From assembly GCA_023053685.1 (NCBI GenBank), contig JALIGW010000003.1, positions 139,311,126-139,375,125 on the forward strand: a stretch of DNA of 64,000 nucleotides. The letters are read 5' to 3'. The notes beneath the pieces were generated by a model. That model ran no database searches. It had not been told where the DNA came from and saw nothing but the letters and a program-made list of their open reading frames with translations. The DNA comes from Diadophis punctatus similis (lineage: Eukaryota > Chordata > Lepidosauria > Squamata > Dipsadidae). Of this stretch, positions 1 to 10,135 are shown in pieces; position 1 is the stretch's first letter, and each line of letters begins with the position of its first letter. Both the position numbers and the translations under genes were made by a program.

Positions 1-700
1 CTGCTGTGGCAGACAGCCACCCGGGAACCTCAAGGAAGATGTAATCTCACCAGTTTGTTTACTGGTCAATATGGTTATTGACTGGCCATGTTTACTCTGG
101 AAGTAATATTGTGGTTCCTTAATCCCCCAATGTTTTGTTTCGTTTTTTTGTAAGCTGCCACAATATAATTTCCAAAGTTCAAAAGTGGTTATCAGCTCTA
201 TAATGTTTTCAGCCCTAGTAATGTGAGTTAAAAGTCTGGAAAAGGTGACTTAAAAATTGTGAAAGATCACCCTTTGTATAGATTTAAATTCTACAACAAT
301 ACAAATATATCTCTTGTATATCACATGACACTAAAGAAAAAAAGCAATGATAAAATCTGTCATGATTGTACCGGTATTATTCATTACTTATATATCAAGA
401 CATAATATATCTTCAAAAAACACTTTAAATTGTTGTTGTACTTGATGCAAACAGAACTATGTGTTTGTATGGTTTATCTGCCTGTGAGACAGACTAATTT
501 ATGGTTGCTTTTCCATACAAAAATGATTTTTTCCTGCAGGAAAAACCAAACATAAATGTATTCAATGCGGAATTTACTATCCATTTCCAAATGTGTTCTT
601 TACTTGATCATATAACAGGGCAATGATTCTACTTTTTCTGGGTTTTTTTTTGAAAGCACAAATTCCTGCATTTTTCTTAGTAAATTTTGGTTTTGCCAGT
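1..700. other. Unique AT-rich DNA, no gene seen
   Basis: I see no recognisable repeat or open frame of interest in this stretch. It is AT-rich with short homopolymers. It may be intergenic or intronic. Confidence 0.5.
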
Positions 701-704
701 GGCT

Positions 705-835
705 TGTTCCTAGGGCTGAGAGAGGGTGACTGGCTCAAAGTCGCCCAGCTGTCTTTGTTCCTAAGGCAAGACTAGAACTCGCTGTCACCCAGTTTGTAGC
801 CTGGTACCTTAACCACTATGCTGCTCATGATCTTT
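705..835 (-). mobile_element. MIR/CORE-SINE-like fragment
   Basis: Read on the minus strand, this has the order of a tRNA-derived reptile SINE: a tRNA-like head (AGTGGTTAAGG, then GAGTTCTAGTC as a decayed B box) followed by the conserved body motif around GACTTTGAGCCAGTCACC. The same body recurs at 3866-4072 and 12040-12215. The copy is diverged and without a clear tail. The exact SINE family is inferred from memory of the consensus. Confidence 0.6.
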
Positions 836-1419
836 CTGATAACCTTAAAAATATATTAGGATGAGAGGCCCAATGCTCTGAGATTTAAATGCCAGTCCAG
901 GACAGGCTATTTATTTAATTTATTTTGGAATGGAATAAAATAGTAGAATTCCTTAAATAACATATTTGGTTTTTTTTTAAATTAAAGATTCTTACAAGGC
1001 AGAGACATATCAATGCATGAAATCAATTGCAGGGTTGCGGTCAGTGATTATATTGACTTGAATCACTTTATTAATTTGTATAATTCAAAAGGGTGGGCTG
1101 TATTAAGAATGCTATATCATTGAGAAATTATTTGTTAATTCAGAATACCATATTTATATATGATTAGTTTTCAGCAACCCCACCCCTCCAAAAAATAGTA
1201 CACCAAATCTATTGCTTTATGGGCACTGTGCACAATGTGTGAAATTGGGTTATCAGTTGTGGTGGTTGAGGAATTAGAGTAGTCCCGGAGAAATCTAGAA
1301 AATATGTTGAATATTATGAGCCAAACACTATTTCTTTTTCTAGTCTATTGATATATTATTGGAGCAGAGAATTTTATACAATTATCTTGAACTTTTGAAG
1401 AAAAGTTGGGGATATAAAT

Positions 1420-1560
1420 TTATTTATTTATGTATTTATTTTGGAAATTTATATTGCCGCCTATTCGCACATGGCGACTCAAGGTGGCTTACAAGAATAT
1501 ATCTCTATTATATGGGACCCGCAACATTCCTTGCCTCCTCGCTCTGGTGAGTCAGGTAGA
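1420..1560 (-). mobile_element. L2-like LINE 3'-end fragment
   Basis: A TTTATT-rich stretch is followed by ATTGCCGCC and GGTGGCTTACAA. This is the reverse of the 3' end seen in clearer form at 7430-7510 (GCCGCCCTGAGTCC). It is diverged and short; a related SINE sharing this tail is an alternative. Confidence 0.4.
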
Positions 1561-1662
1561 TGTGACCGGCATGAGACGGTCCCTCAAATTAACAAATAAA
1601 GAATCTATATTGATGGGGATCCATTCTTCAGTGATTCCTACCATCTAACAATACACCTATAG

Positions 1663-2083
1663 CAGTGATGGCGAACCTTTTTTTCCTCGGGTGCCGAAAT
1701 AGTGCACGTGCATGCTATTGCACGCGCGTGCGTGCCCACACCCATAATTCAAAGCCCCTCACTTGCCCCACCCCCTGCACATGCATGTGTGACCCCCCAC
1801 TCCCCTGTTTCCCAACTTCCAGTGGGCCCGGTGGGCCCATTTTTTGTCCCCCCAGGCTCCAGAGGCTTTCTTGGAGCTTGGGGAGGGCGAAAACATTCCC
1901 CCCGCCACCCTGGAGGCCCTCCGGAGGCCGAAATCGCCCTCCCAGAGCCTCCACGCGAGCCAAAAATCAGCTGGCGGGCACGCACATGCGCACTGGAGCT
2001 GAGCTAGGGCAACGGCTCGCGTGCCGGCAGATATGACTCCGCGTGCCACCTGTGCCACCCGTGCCATAGGTTCGCCATCATTG
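1663..2083. mobile_element. hAT-type MITE, CAGTGATGGCGAACCT family, perfect TSD
   Basis: Non-autonomous DNA transposon of 421 bp. The left terminus CAGTGATGGCGAACCT matches the reverse complement of the right terminus (AGGTTCGCCATCATTG) at 15 of 16 bases. Identical 8-bp target duplications ACCTATAG flank it at 1655-1662 and 2084-2091. The 8-bp TSD and CAG-start TIR are hallmarks of hAT elements. The interior is GC- and CpG-rich, gives spurious reading frames on both strands, and encodes no transposase. A sister copy lies at 41394-41795 and a damaged one at 28904. Confidence 0.93.
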
Positions 2084-2091
2084 ACCTATAG

Positions 2092-3350
2092 AGTATCTCA
2101 TTGCTTTCTTGTAACAATATTAATGCCCTTGAAAATCTTCACCTGCTCATCCTGAGGATGATCAGTACATCAATTGTATTTGGAGTGGTTCATCCTGTGT
2201 AAAAAAAATTATGCTATTGATCCCAGGGCCAATATTTGATAAGAGCAATCTTTCTGAATGCTGACTGGGAAGAACAACCGTTCCTACAGCTGACTAGGAA
2301 TTATTTTCTTTCCTCCCCCTTGCAAGATGTCTGGATCGCATGGGGTTTTTGGAAAGTCATGATGGATATTTTGGATCTTGAACAGTCTTTGCAGGCCAGC
2401 TGTGCAGGCAACATGAAACTCAAGGGCTGTACAAGGACCTTGGTGGACTGTATCAGCTGCTGCCTTACAACCACAGCCTTTTCTACTAACATTTTCCATA
2501 CCATGTTGTACTTTTCAACTGCAACATTTCCCCCTGCACCTGGCTATGTTATTCTCTTCCTATCTTCTGCTGTTTTGTAATATGCCATTGCCGGGGATGG
2601 TACTTTAAATTCTAAATAGCACTAGTAATAATCAGATGAGTGTAAGAAACAACAAACCCCAAAAAATCTTGCCTAAGTAGTGATAACTAGTGAAATGTCA
2701 TTCAACATACATTCTGCATCCCTCCGTGCAACTTCTGCAGTGGCCTTGGCAGAGGAAGAATATGTCTTTTCTACCTTGTACAGGAAGGAGCTCATTATTT
2801 CTTATTAATTAGGCTTTCAGTCCCTAATCTGTTTATGTGTATCTCCAACAACTGTTTACAGATAACTGTTGTAGGATCTAATTGATGAGAGATAATTAGC
2901 TCCTCCCTAATTAGAGTGAAATATGTTCTCTTCACTCTGTGGATTATCACTTACGGATGAAGGGCCATGGAGGGAAAGCCAAGAGATGCAATATGGCTGA
3001 TCATCATTTGTTTCAGCTATTTTTAAAAGCCATATTAAATGATTAATGCACTATCAAGCTTTGTCATGGCCCCCCTCCCCCAGCTTTGCTATGAGTCAGA
3101 ACCAAGGACTGATGTTGCAGATTATTCTGTGATAATATTGCAATGTACAACTTGCAGTGAATGCCTCAAACTATTTTGTAGATTATTTACATTAGAGGAT
3201 ATGGTTGCTAGATTAAAAAACAGTGTGGGATAGAATGGAGGCATTCATGTTACCGAGAATCTATCCCTTCTCCAAAATCTGATCTGTGTTCCCTTTTCAA
3301 CATTGTGTCTACCCCCCCTCAAAACAGTATACCACAATTATGAGCTTTTT
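2092..3350. other. Unique DNA with a TAATTA-rich block
   Basis: No mobile element is recognised here. Between about 2800 and 3050 there are several homeodomain-type cores (TTAATTAGG at ~2805, ATAATTAGC at ~2892, CTAATTAGA at ~2908, GATTAATGC at ~3040) in otherwise mixed sequence. This texture is typical of conserved non-coding enhancers, but conservation cannot be tested here. A 114-codon frame at 2236-2580 shows no recognisable domain. Confidence 0.35.
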
Positions 3351-3359
3351 AAATAAGGA

Positions 3360-3425
3360 GGCTGCATGCTGGCTCAGGAATTCTGGGAGTTGTAGTCCAT
3401 AAGTTGTTAAAAGGGGCCACCCCTG
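3360..3425. mobile_element. hAT MITE fragment (GAATTCTGGGAGTTG family)
   Basis: Contains the motif CAGGAATTCTGGGAGTTGTA, the internal core of the small palindromic MITE seen complete at 38695-38829 and 48577-48689. The termini are degraded. Confidence 0.5.
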
Positions 3426-3865
3426 GCTTACCGTCTTCTTTATATACAAACACCACCATTTATAAAAGGATTTTAGCAGGATTTACAGAGGCTAAAAGTA
3501 GTTGTGCTTTTTTCTTCTCTCTTTTGTAGATCCTGGTTAAAAAGGGGCAGGCCTCACAGCCGCGATCTTGACTGTTTTTAATCTCCTCTGTGTGGACACA
3601 AATTTGTTTTCTAGTAAATAAAATACAGTAATCAACACCCCCTTAAGATTTGGGGTGTGTGTGTGATCCTGAACTTGGGCAAAGACAGTTTTGGTTTTGG
3701 ATTGACAAGAAACCGTTTCTAAAACCTTGAAGAAACGTGTGAGATGAAAGAAAGTCTGAATGGAGATTCACTCCTGCGACAGCAGTTTGATGAATTAAAC
3801 TTTAAGACTGTCAGAAGCATAAGAAAGTACAACTGACTTTTTTTTTTAAAAAAATCCCTTCTTTA

Positions 3866-4072
3866 TTATTTTTATAAATAAATTCAAGGTGACAAACATA
3901 CCTTATATATTTTCCTCCTCCTATTTTCCCCTCAATGACAACCCTGTGAGGTGGGTTGGACAAGAGAGAGTGACTGGCTCAAAGTTGTCCAAATGACTTT
4001 CATTCCTAAAATGGTACTAGAATTGAAGGTCTCCTGGTTTCTAGCCTGATGCATTAATCACTAATCTCCTGC
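3866..4072 (-). mobile_element. MIR/CORE-SINE-like element
   Basis: From left to right it has a Bov-B/L2-type tail (ATTTTTATAAATAAATTCAA), the block ACCCTGTGAGGTGGGTTGGA, the body GAGAGAGTGACTGGCTCAAA, and a decayed tRNA head ending near ATCACTAATC. That is a full minus-strand copy of the SINE represented at 705-835. It is diverged from its relatives, so probably old. Confidence 0.65.
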
Positions 4073-4510
4073 CAGTTTTGTTAATCAGGGCTAAAATAAG
4101 AACTATTTTTATAAAATGCTGGAAATTTATGGAATTTTTGCTGACTCCTGGACAGAAATGACAATGATTGTTGGATTTGTGAATGGATAAGTATGTGTGT
4201 GCGTGTGCGGGGGCTGGGGTCTATAGTAAGAAGTGAATCATGCAAATAATTTCATAGGTGGCAGGGAACTATTAATTTTCCTGTACTTGTTGCAAGGAAA
4301 ATTGAGAGTAGCTTTAAACAGGTTTTTTTCCTACATGCTTTCATTTTCCCTTTTTCTTCTGATTTTAGTTTGTATTATCTTCCAGTTTTGTAAAACTCTT
4401 TCATAAAAATGGTTTTTTAAAAGATGTAAAAGATATTTATTAGGACAAAGGTTGTCCAAAAATAAAGTTGAAATAAATTTCAAAAAGGTAACTGAACGTT
4501 GTTTTTTCCT

Positions 4511-4550
4511 TGAAGACGTTTCGCTTCTCATCCAAGAAGCTTCTTCAGTT
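4511..4550 (-). ncRNA. Hammerhead ribozyme motif, intact core (family A)
   Basis: On the minus strand the order is CUGAAGA (plus 4542-4548), stem II GCUUCU/AGAAGC closed by a UGGAUG loop, GAAA, then CGUC (GAAACGUC = plus 4515-4522). This matches the hammerhead core CUGANGA, stem II, GAAA, and a NUH cleavage triplet (GUC). Stem III would be the self-complementary ACGU. Such minimal stem III is known from Penelope-like hammerheads, which cleave best as dimers. All core bases are intact. Confidence 0.8.
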
Positions 4551-4786
4551 CTGACTGAATGATGGGTGGGGTGAAGAATGGAAGGATTTATATTCCTTAC
4601 AGTCAATGGGTCATTAGTACTCTCTCTGAGAGTCACTGAGGCCACTTGGGGGTTTATCTTGGGGGCTCTCAGGATCACCTGAATCAGAATGCAAATAGGT
4701 GTGGAATCTTCTCAGAACTGCTGAAAGGACTGTGATTACCAGATGACTGTAAGGAATCCTTCAATCCTCCCCCCCCCCCACATTCA

Positions 4787-4833
4787 GTCAGAACTGAAGA
4801 AGCTTTTTGGATGAGAAGTGAAACGTCTTCACA
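4787..4833 (+). ncRNA. Hammerhead ribozyme motif, wobble stem II (family A)
   Basis: CUGAAGA (4794-4800) is followed by stem II arms GCUUUU and AGAAGU around UGGAUG, then GAAACGUC (4820-4827). The core is complete. Two stem II pairs have become G-U wobbles relative to the copy at 4511. It is oriented opposite to that copy, so a single transcript through the region would carry one motif and the antisense of the other. Confidence 0.72.
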
Positions 4834-4838
4834 GAATT

Positions 4839-5112
4839 TGAATTTGAATTTATTAAAATTTCTATGCCGCCCAAATCCCAGGGGGACTCTGAGCGGCTCA
4901 CAACAGGGTATAGAAACAACTATCAGTAAAAACAATTTAAAAACATATTAAAATACAAGTAATATTTAAAAAGAACTTTCACTCCAACATGCACACATGG
5001 GCCGATCTAACAAGACCACATCTTAGGGTCATTGGCCCCATGCCTGCCGGAAAAGCCAGGTCTTAAGCTCTTTCCGGAAGGCCAGTAAGGTGGGGGTAGT
5101 ACGGATCTCGGG
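4839..5112 (-). mobile_element. L2-like LINE 3' end inserted in the Penelope-like element
   Basis: Minus-strand reading starts at the right with the LINE C-terminal coding text (CTGGCCTTCCGGAAAGAGCT, ACCTGGCTTTTCCGGCAGG) and ends at the left with the GCCGC...GGGCGGCATA tail and an AATTTG repeat. The same C-terminus and tail occur at 7085-7510 and 18478-18715. The flanking Penelope-like text is continuous once this piece is removed. Confidence 0.7.
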
Positions 5113-5475
5113 AGAAAAAACCAAGAAAGTCCAGTTGCCTTTTGAAAAGCATCTTTGGGACAATTATGATCTGTATGACTGAGAATCCCCATAGAAACTT
5201 TATTAGAACTTTAAAAAATTACAAAATTAAATGATAAGCAGAAAAATAAAAAAAGAATGACTTCTAACTTTCTAACTAGTACAGATATAAGTAAAAATAC
5301 ATGAAACTATTACTCTGAGACGAATATTTGTCTACTGTTGAAAGAAATGTCCATCTGGGTTCAGTTCCAAGTGGGAAGAAGGACATTGGAAACATGGAGA
5401 CTGCTTGGAAAGATGGTTTAATGGTGGACAGGACCACATGGTTTTGAAGTCCTGGGTAGCTGAACACATGGAGGA

Positions 5476-5481
<6 letters not shown>

Positions 5482-5511
<30 letters not shown>

Positions 5512-5531
5512 TGTATGTATGTATGTATGTA
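5482..5531. repeat. (ATGT)n microsatellite
   Basis: About twelve tandem ATGT units, continuing into imperfect TATATG text up to about 5565. Reading frames here are artefacts of the repeat. Confidence 0.95.
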
Positions 5532-5579
5532 TATGTATATGTATACAGTATGTATATTTATATATGTAACACATTTTTA

Positions 5580-5720
5580 CTGATAATGAAAATGTAGTAT
5601 AGATCTATTTTAAGCTATTTAGCTCTCATCAGCTAGCCATACCCTTACTGGGATTTGAACCTGGGCGGCCTGCCTATAAGGCAGTACCTTTAACCTCTAA
5701 GCCACAGGCTCTCCTCCTGT
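5580..5720 (-). mobile_element. tRNA-derived SINE
   Basis: The minus strand shows an A-box-like GTGGCTTAGAGG, then GCCTTATAGGCAGG, then a B-box-like GGTTCAAATCCCAGTAAGGG, and continues into a non-tRNA body (GCTAGCTGATGAGAGCTAAA). The order and spacing fit a pol III SINE head. It is not a functional tRNA: there is no clear cloverleaf and no anticodon arm I can support. Confidence 0.6.
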
Positions 5721-5734
5721 ATCAGCTTGTACCA

Positions 5735-6065
5735 GGGAAGGGTTATATGTTTTTTTCTGTCGAATCACCCTGGTATACCCAAATATGGGAGGGAGCATAC
5801 TGCTTCCTTTTTGCCCTTATATATATACCCTCTCTTGGGCCCCGCCTTAGAGCTTCCCGTTCTTGTGTATAGGCAGGTATCCCATTGGTTGCTCTAGGGG
5901 TCATGTGAAACTCCTTGGAGATTGTCTGAGATAAGTCTGGTTGAACTGTGGGCTGATGTAATGTCCCTAGGTGATTTCGAATGCAGTGAGCCCTGCTGTT
6001 AGATGAGTAGAGGGCTAATCCTATCAGGTCCTAAGGGCCATGTCTTAATCCCATCACCCTGAAGC
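5735..6065 (-). promoter_or_regulatory. LTR- or promoter-like sequence
   Basis: On the minus strand a CCAATGGGAT box (about 5885) lies upstream of GGGGCCC and a TATATATATAAGGG box (about 5815-5830), followed by the SINE at 5580-5720. That order is pol II promoter-like and may be the U3/R part of an old solo LTR. I found no TG...CA termini or target duplication, so it could be chance. Confidence 0.25.
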
Positions 6066-7060
6066 TGAAGTGGGGGGCAGGGAGCTGCAGGGAGCTGCAT
6101 TGTCTTTAAAAACATGTTTCTCCTTTTCTCATCCAGGGAAATATAATATTCTGCCTTTTTAATATTTCCTAGAATATTTCATTCTTCTAAGAAGGGTGGG
6201 TGCTAACTTCCTTCACTACATTATTTCCATAATAAAAAATAGGTATAGGAGTTCCTTAAAAGAAGGTGTGTCCATAATATAGTTTCAAAATCTCAAAAGA
6301 TACACATTGAACCAAACCTCTTGACAATGTGGTTTGGAAGGAATATTTATACAGTCCATCACCCAAACAAGTCTTTTTTAATATGCTCTCTGTGCTTTCT
6401 TTCGTGAATGTAGCAATTATAGAAGGGGCAAACATTTGAGATGCTTACTGGGACCCAAACACTCAACTGTCTCATTTTTATTTCTGACTGAACATTTCCT
6501 TGTATTCCCTTCAGTCTCTGCTTTGTGACACAGAATTCTGTTTAGTAAGTTAGAGCATGCAAGTTTCTGGTAACAAGATATGCCATCGGGGAGATAACAT
6601 AAATTTCCTGTTTCCTTCACGCTATTAAAAAGAGAAATATTTTCCCCTGGCAGGCTACTCTTTGCTTGTGGACTCAAATCTTGCCAGTAGCAAGAGATAA
6701 ACCCGAGTGGGAATTCTGTATTTCCCCCCTTTCTCTCCTTTTGTAGTATTAAACAACTTCAGGCTCTTTAGAGAACCTTTGGGAGTCTTGGAAGTGAAAG
6801 TTAACACATCCAGGTATTTTATTCATTCCTTGTCAGTGAAAGAACAGTTTTTTAAAAGCCTTCCATCTTAGTTATCCATGTAATCTTATTAATTGGTAAG
6901 GATTTTGAATTCAGCCGTTGTTGAGGAAGCTACTAGTGCCACTAAATTCCACTAGAGCAAAGGAATTTTATTCACAGGATATAATAATCTAGAATCCGGA
7001 TTAAATTGTGATAACTGATTTTGTTTCATAACAGCGAAAAAGTCTGAAATTATCAGGGCA
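6066..7060. other. Unique DNA, nothing recognised
   Basis: No repeat family, splice-bounded frame or RNA gene that I can support. The longest open frame (86 codons, minus) has no recognisable domain. Confidence 0.4.
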
Positions 7061-7084
7061 TGTATGGAAGAAAAAGACTCTCTA

Positions 7085-7515
7085 AATGCAGCAGAACTTG
7101 TTAAATGTTTGGCCCACAGAGTTGGCCTCCTCCGGGTCCCGTCGGCCAAGCAATGCCGGCTGGCGGGTCCCAGGGGGAGGGCCTTCTCTGTGGCTGGCCC
7201 CGTGCTCTGGAACCAACTCCCCCCAGAGACCCGAACCATCCCCACTCTGCTGGCCTTCCGAAAGGCCGTTAAGACATGGCTCTTCCTGCAGGTGGGGGGG
7301 ACAGCTTAACCATTTGAGCTTACCCCCCAAGTATGTATGTGGTTGAATGGATGGATGTTGTTGTTGCTTTTATACTGCCTTTTTAAATTTTGTACCGTTT
7401 TTAAATTGTTGAAATTTTGTTCATTCTTGTATCTCTTATGTTGTACGCCGCCCTGAGTCCTTCGGGAGTTGGGCGGCATATAAGAATAACAAAATAAATA
7501 AATAAATAATAAATA
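7085..7515 (+). mobile_element. L2-like LINE 3' end (C-terminal coding + tail)
   Basis: The frame from about 7086 to 7300 encodes the C-terminal signature seen in L2/CR1-clade LINEs: RAFSVAGPVLWNQLPPETRT followed by LLAFRKAVKTWLF. The 3' untranslated part ends in GCCGCCCTGAGTCCTTCGGG and ATATAAGAATAAC, then (AAATA)n. The 5' end is truncated near 7085, as expected for target-primed integration. Domain identity comes from the W-N-L-P and LAFRK-LKTWLF pattern; the clade is inferred. Confidence 0.75.
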
Positions 7516-7656
7516 AGCATGCATTATTTAGGGAAAAAAACCTTAGCTTGTTGTTTTGTTGTGGTCATTCATTTGTAGGCTTTAATTGTGTTAGGCATTA
7601 ATATTCCTAATTTCCTAGCCAACATGTCTGAAAATGGCTTTTTCATTATATTCTAC

Positions 7657-7657
<1 letters not shown>

Positions 7658-7729
<72 letters not shown>
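7658..7729. repeat. (GA)n microsatellite
   Basis: About 36 uninterrupted GA units, a homopurine tract. The ER and SL repeat frames here are not proteins. Confidence 0.97.
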
Positions 7730-7731
<2 letters not shown>

Positions 7732-8239
7732 GTTTTGCAACAACTCAATAAGTAGAAATTTAGCAGATGGAGTTTTAACTACAGATGGAGTGATGTTAAG
7801 TTTCACCAGGGGAGTTTTCCAAATCATATTGATAATTAATGCTCAGAAGTGTTGCAAGAAAAACAAGAAAAGTAGTGGGGGGAAATCAGGCTTGAATTCT
7901 ATGTTTTGCAAGCATAGGATTGGGAATGAAAATTGAATAAAAATGGTTGACCATGAAAGGACATTTCCATGGTCAAGTGATAAAGCATTACTATATACTG
8001 AGGCACACAAAACACTGTTAACTCCCACCAAAGTGGAACCTATTTATCTACTTGCATTTTTTTGCATGCTTTTGAACTGCTAGGGGGGCAGGAACGGGGG
8101 GGGGCAAGGACAGATGTTCACCATCACCTGGTGTTTGGGTCTCAATGCTGAGCAGTTGGAGTCACTTTCCCAGTTCAGGAGTTACAGCCCCAAATACTCC
8201 TACCACCATTTTGGCCTACCACTTTGCATGTGTATGATT

Positions 8240-8360
8240 TTTTTGATCCCACCTTTATTATTTTTATAAATAATTCAAGCAGCAAATATATCTTGTACTC
8301 CTTCCTTCTCCTATTTTCCCCACAACGTCCTGGATACTTCTGCTCAGAAGCAAACCCAAT
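8240..8360 (-). mobile_element. SINE fragment (MIR/CORE-like)
   Basis: TTATTTTTATAAATAATTCA and CTCCTATTTTCCCCACAAC repeat the left half of the SINE at 3866-4072. The head is missing. Confidence 0.45.
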
Positions 8361-9106
8361 ACAGCAGTTCATGCCAAGACAATTAACGCTAAATTCACAT
8401 ATTGTGCTTAAATAAAATACAGTTTATCTGGTGTTGCCTCAGTGTATTGTGGGAAGCCAGCATATGGCGGCTTATTCATCCGACTCTATGCAGCTTAGCT
8501 TATTCTATGACCCCAATCTTGGTATTCTGAACAAGCTTGAATAACAGTTTTATGTTTTGAGGTAGACTTTTCCAAGATCCATTTTAATGTTAAAGTTCAA
8601 ACATATGCTAGTAGCAAAACAAATCAGTCAGATCCGAGCGGCAGTGATTTTTTAAATAAGATAATTCTTTCAGGATTTGGCAGTTAAATGTCTCTCCTGG
8701 GTGTTGGGCAAGTTAATTGGCTCCCATTTCTTTGTCTCTAAACTTTTCAATGCTGTAATACAGGTTGGCATCTTTAATGGAAGACAAAGTCAGTGGACAG
8801 GTGTTGCCATCTGGGATAATTAGCAAATGGAAGTCCCTGGCTGGCTCTGGAAACAGGAGTGATGGGGACAGCCAGGGACTGTCAGGTGGGCTCCTTCACC
8901 ACAACAGGAATAACAAGATGGCTTCAGTGGTGGGACCTATTGAACCACAAAGTTGTCAAACTCATTTTATCTTAATGTGTTATGTGGACACAGCCCCACA
9001 TCTGGGCTTCTGATTTAGTGGAAGCCACAGGTTATTTCCTTGCAGTGATAAGCTCAAACATAATCTTAGATGTTGTGTCCTCTCAGGATGCTGGTTTACC
9101 TCAGGA

Positions 9107-9344
9107 CTGTTCCGATTGGCCAGAGCGGGCGCTGTTTGGAAGCGGGAGTTTAAAGGCTTCCTATTGGCTGGTGCATCTGACAGCCGGCTATAAAAGAGCT
9201 GTCAGACGCGGCTGAGGCGCGGGTTGCTTTCTACTGAGTTGTTGCTGTTTGCTTTTGAGCTGCTGTTCTGTTAGCCTTAATAAAGGCTTGTTGGCTTTTG
9301 ATTCGTCTCGCCTCAGTTCTTATGCCCTCACCCCGAGCGGACAT
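9107..9344 (+). mobile_element. LTR-like cassette (possible solo LTR)
   Basis: In order: TGTTCCGATTGG with two ATTGG (CCAAT-type) boxes at ~9113 and ~9162, a TATAAAAG box at 9189-9196, GC-rich text, a polyadenylation signal AATAAA at 9279-9284, and GAGCGGACA as a possible CA end. CCAAT, TATA and a poly(A) signal about 90 bp apart is the usual U3-R-U5 order of an LTR. No internal coding region, partner LTR or target duplication was found, so the limits are tentative. It is much more GC-rich than its surroundings. Confidence 0.5.
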
Positions 9345-9469
9345 TTTATTAAGGTTGCAGTGGCGGGAGTGGGATTAGGGGTTAGTTAGTGTGTGTGTGT
9401 GTGAGGCTTTATTTTACATTTTCAAAAGAGAAGCCAATATGTGGGTCTCAACATGCACAAACCACATTA

Positions 9470-9859
9470 CAGGTGGTCCTCGTCTTCCAATCACAATTGA
9501 GACCCCAATTTCTACTGTTAAGCAAGGCAGTTGTTAACGGAGTTTTGACCCATTTTATGACTTTTTTGCCACATATATTAAGTGAATCACTATAGTTGTT
9601 AAGTGAGTCATGCAGTTGTTAAGCGAATCTGACTTCCTCCTTTGATTCTGCTTGTCAGAAGCCAGCTGGGAAGGTTACAAAAGATGGATTACATGACGAG
9701 ACAATGCAACTATCATAATATACAAGCCACTTGCCAAGTGCCCAAATTTTGATGTAATGGTCATTAAGTGTGAAAACTGGTCGTAAGTCCCTTTTTTGAG
9801 TGCCATTGTAACTTCAAATGGTCAGTAAATGAATTGTTATAAGTGAAGGACTTCCTCTG
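9470..9859 (+). mobile_element. Tigger-like MITE (CAGGTNGTCC termini, TA target)
   Basis: Starts CAGGTGGTCCTCG after a TA dinucleotide and carries the internal blocks GTTAAGTGAGTCATGC and GTCATTAAGTGTGAAAACTG, ending in a decayed inverse terminus (GAAGGACTTCC). The same family occurs at 36720-37094, 54852-55083 and 63408-63977. TA duplications and TIRs of this kind point to the Tc1/mariner-pogo superfamily; the Tigger label is an inference. Confidence 0.7.
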
Positions 9860-9959
9860 CTCTGCAGTCCAAAAATTATGTTTGTCTGCTGAAACTGCAA
9901 AGGAGAGTTAGCAGTCACAAGCCATGGGAGTGGTCTGCTCCACAATATATTTCTTTAGA

Positions 9960-10123
9960 ATAATAACAGAGTTGGAAGGGACCTTAGAGGTCTTCTAGTC
10001 CAACCCCCTGCTTAGGCAGGAAACCCTACACCACTTCACACAAATGGTTATCCAACATCTTCTTAAAAACTTCCAGTGTTGGAGCATTCACAACTTCTGG
10101 AGGCAAGCTGTTCCACTGATTAC
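9960..10123 (-). mobile_element. CR1-L3-like LINE 3' end, truncated
   Basis: Minus-strand CR1 tail: ACAGAGTTGGAAGGGACCTT, GTCCAACCCCCTGCTTAGGC, then coding text for the extreme C-terminus of ORF2. It is truncated at 10123 (GATTACGCC). Confidence 0.9.
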
Positions 10124-10135
10124 GCCATGGGATCT

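Larger units (their letters stand above)
4480..5195. mobile_element. Penelope-like element remnant, inverted halves, with L2 insertion
   Basis: Two oppositely oriented copies of a Penelope-like end face each other. The left half (4480-4620) runs minus and the right half (4765-4838, continuing at 5110-5195) runs plus. Each carries a hammerhead motif (see 4511 and 4787). The right half is interrupted at about 4839-5112 by an L2-like fragment and then resumes with AAAGTCCAGTTGCC and GACTGAGAATCCCCAT, the same downstream text as at 52921-53005. Hammerhead ribozymes in the terminal repeats of Penelope-like elements are established; assignment of this copy is by motif only. No reverse transcriptase remains. 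Confidence 0.7.

Noticed and set aside
5580..5720. tRNA gene on the minus strand
   Set aside because: A and B boxes are present but no cloverleaf; the sequence continues as a SINE body.
5735..6065. Host gene promoter
   Set aside because: CCAAT and TATA-like boxes on the minus strand exist, but there is no exon, CpG island or first-exon donor downstream; the SINE beside it makes a mobile origin more likely.
7064..7309. 81-codon frame as a conserved gene
   Set aside because: L2-like LINE C-terminus, repeated at 18478 and inverted at 4839-5112.
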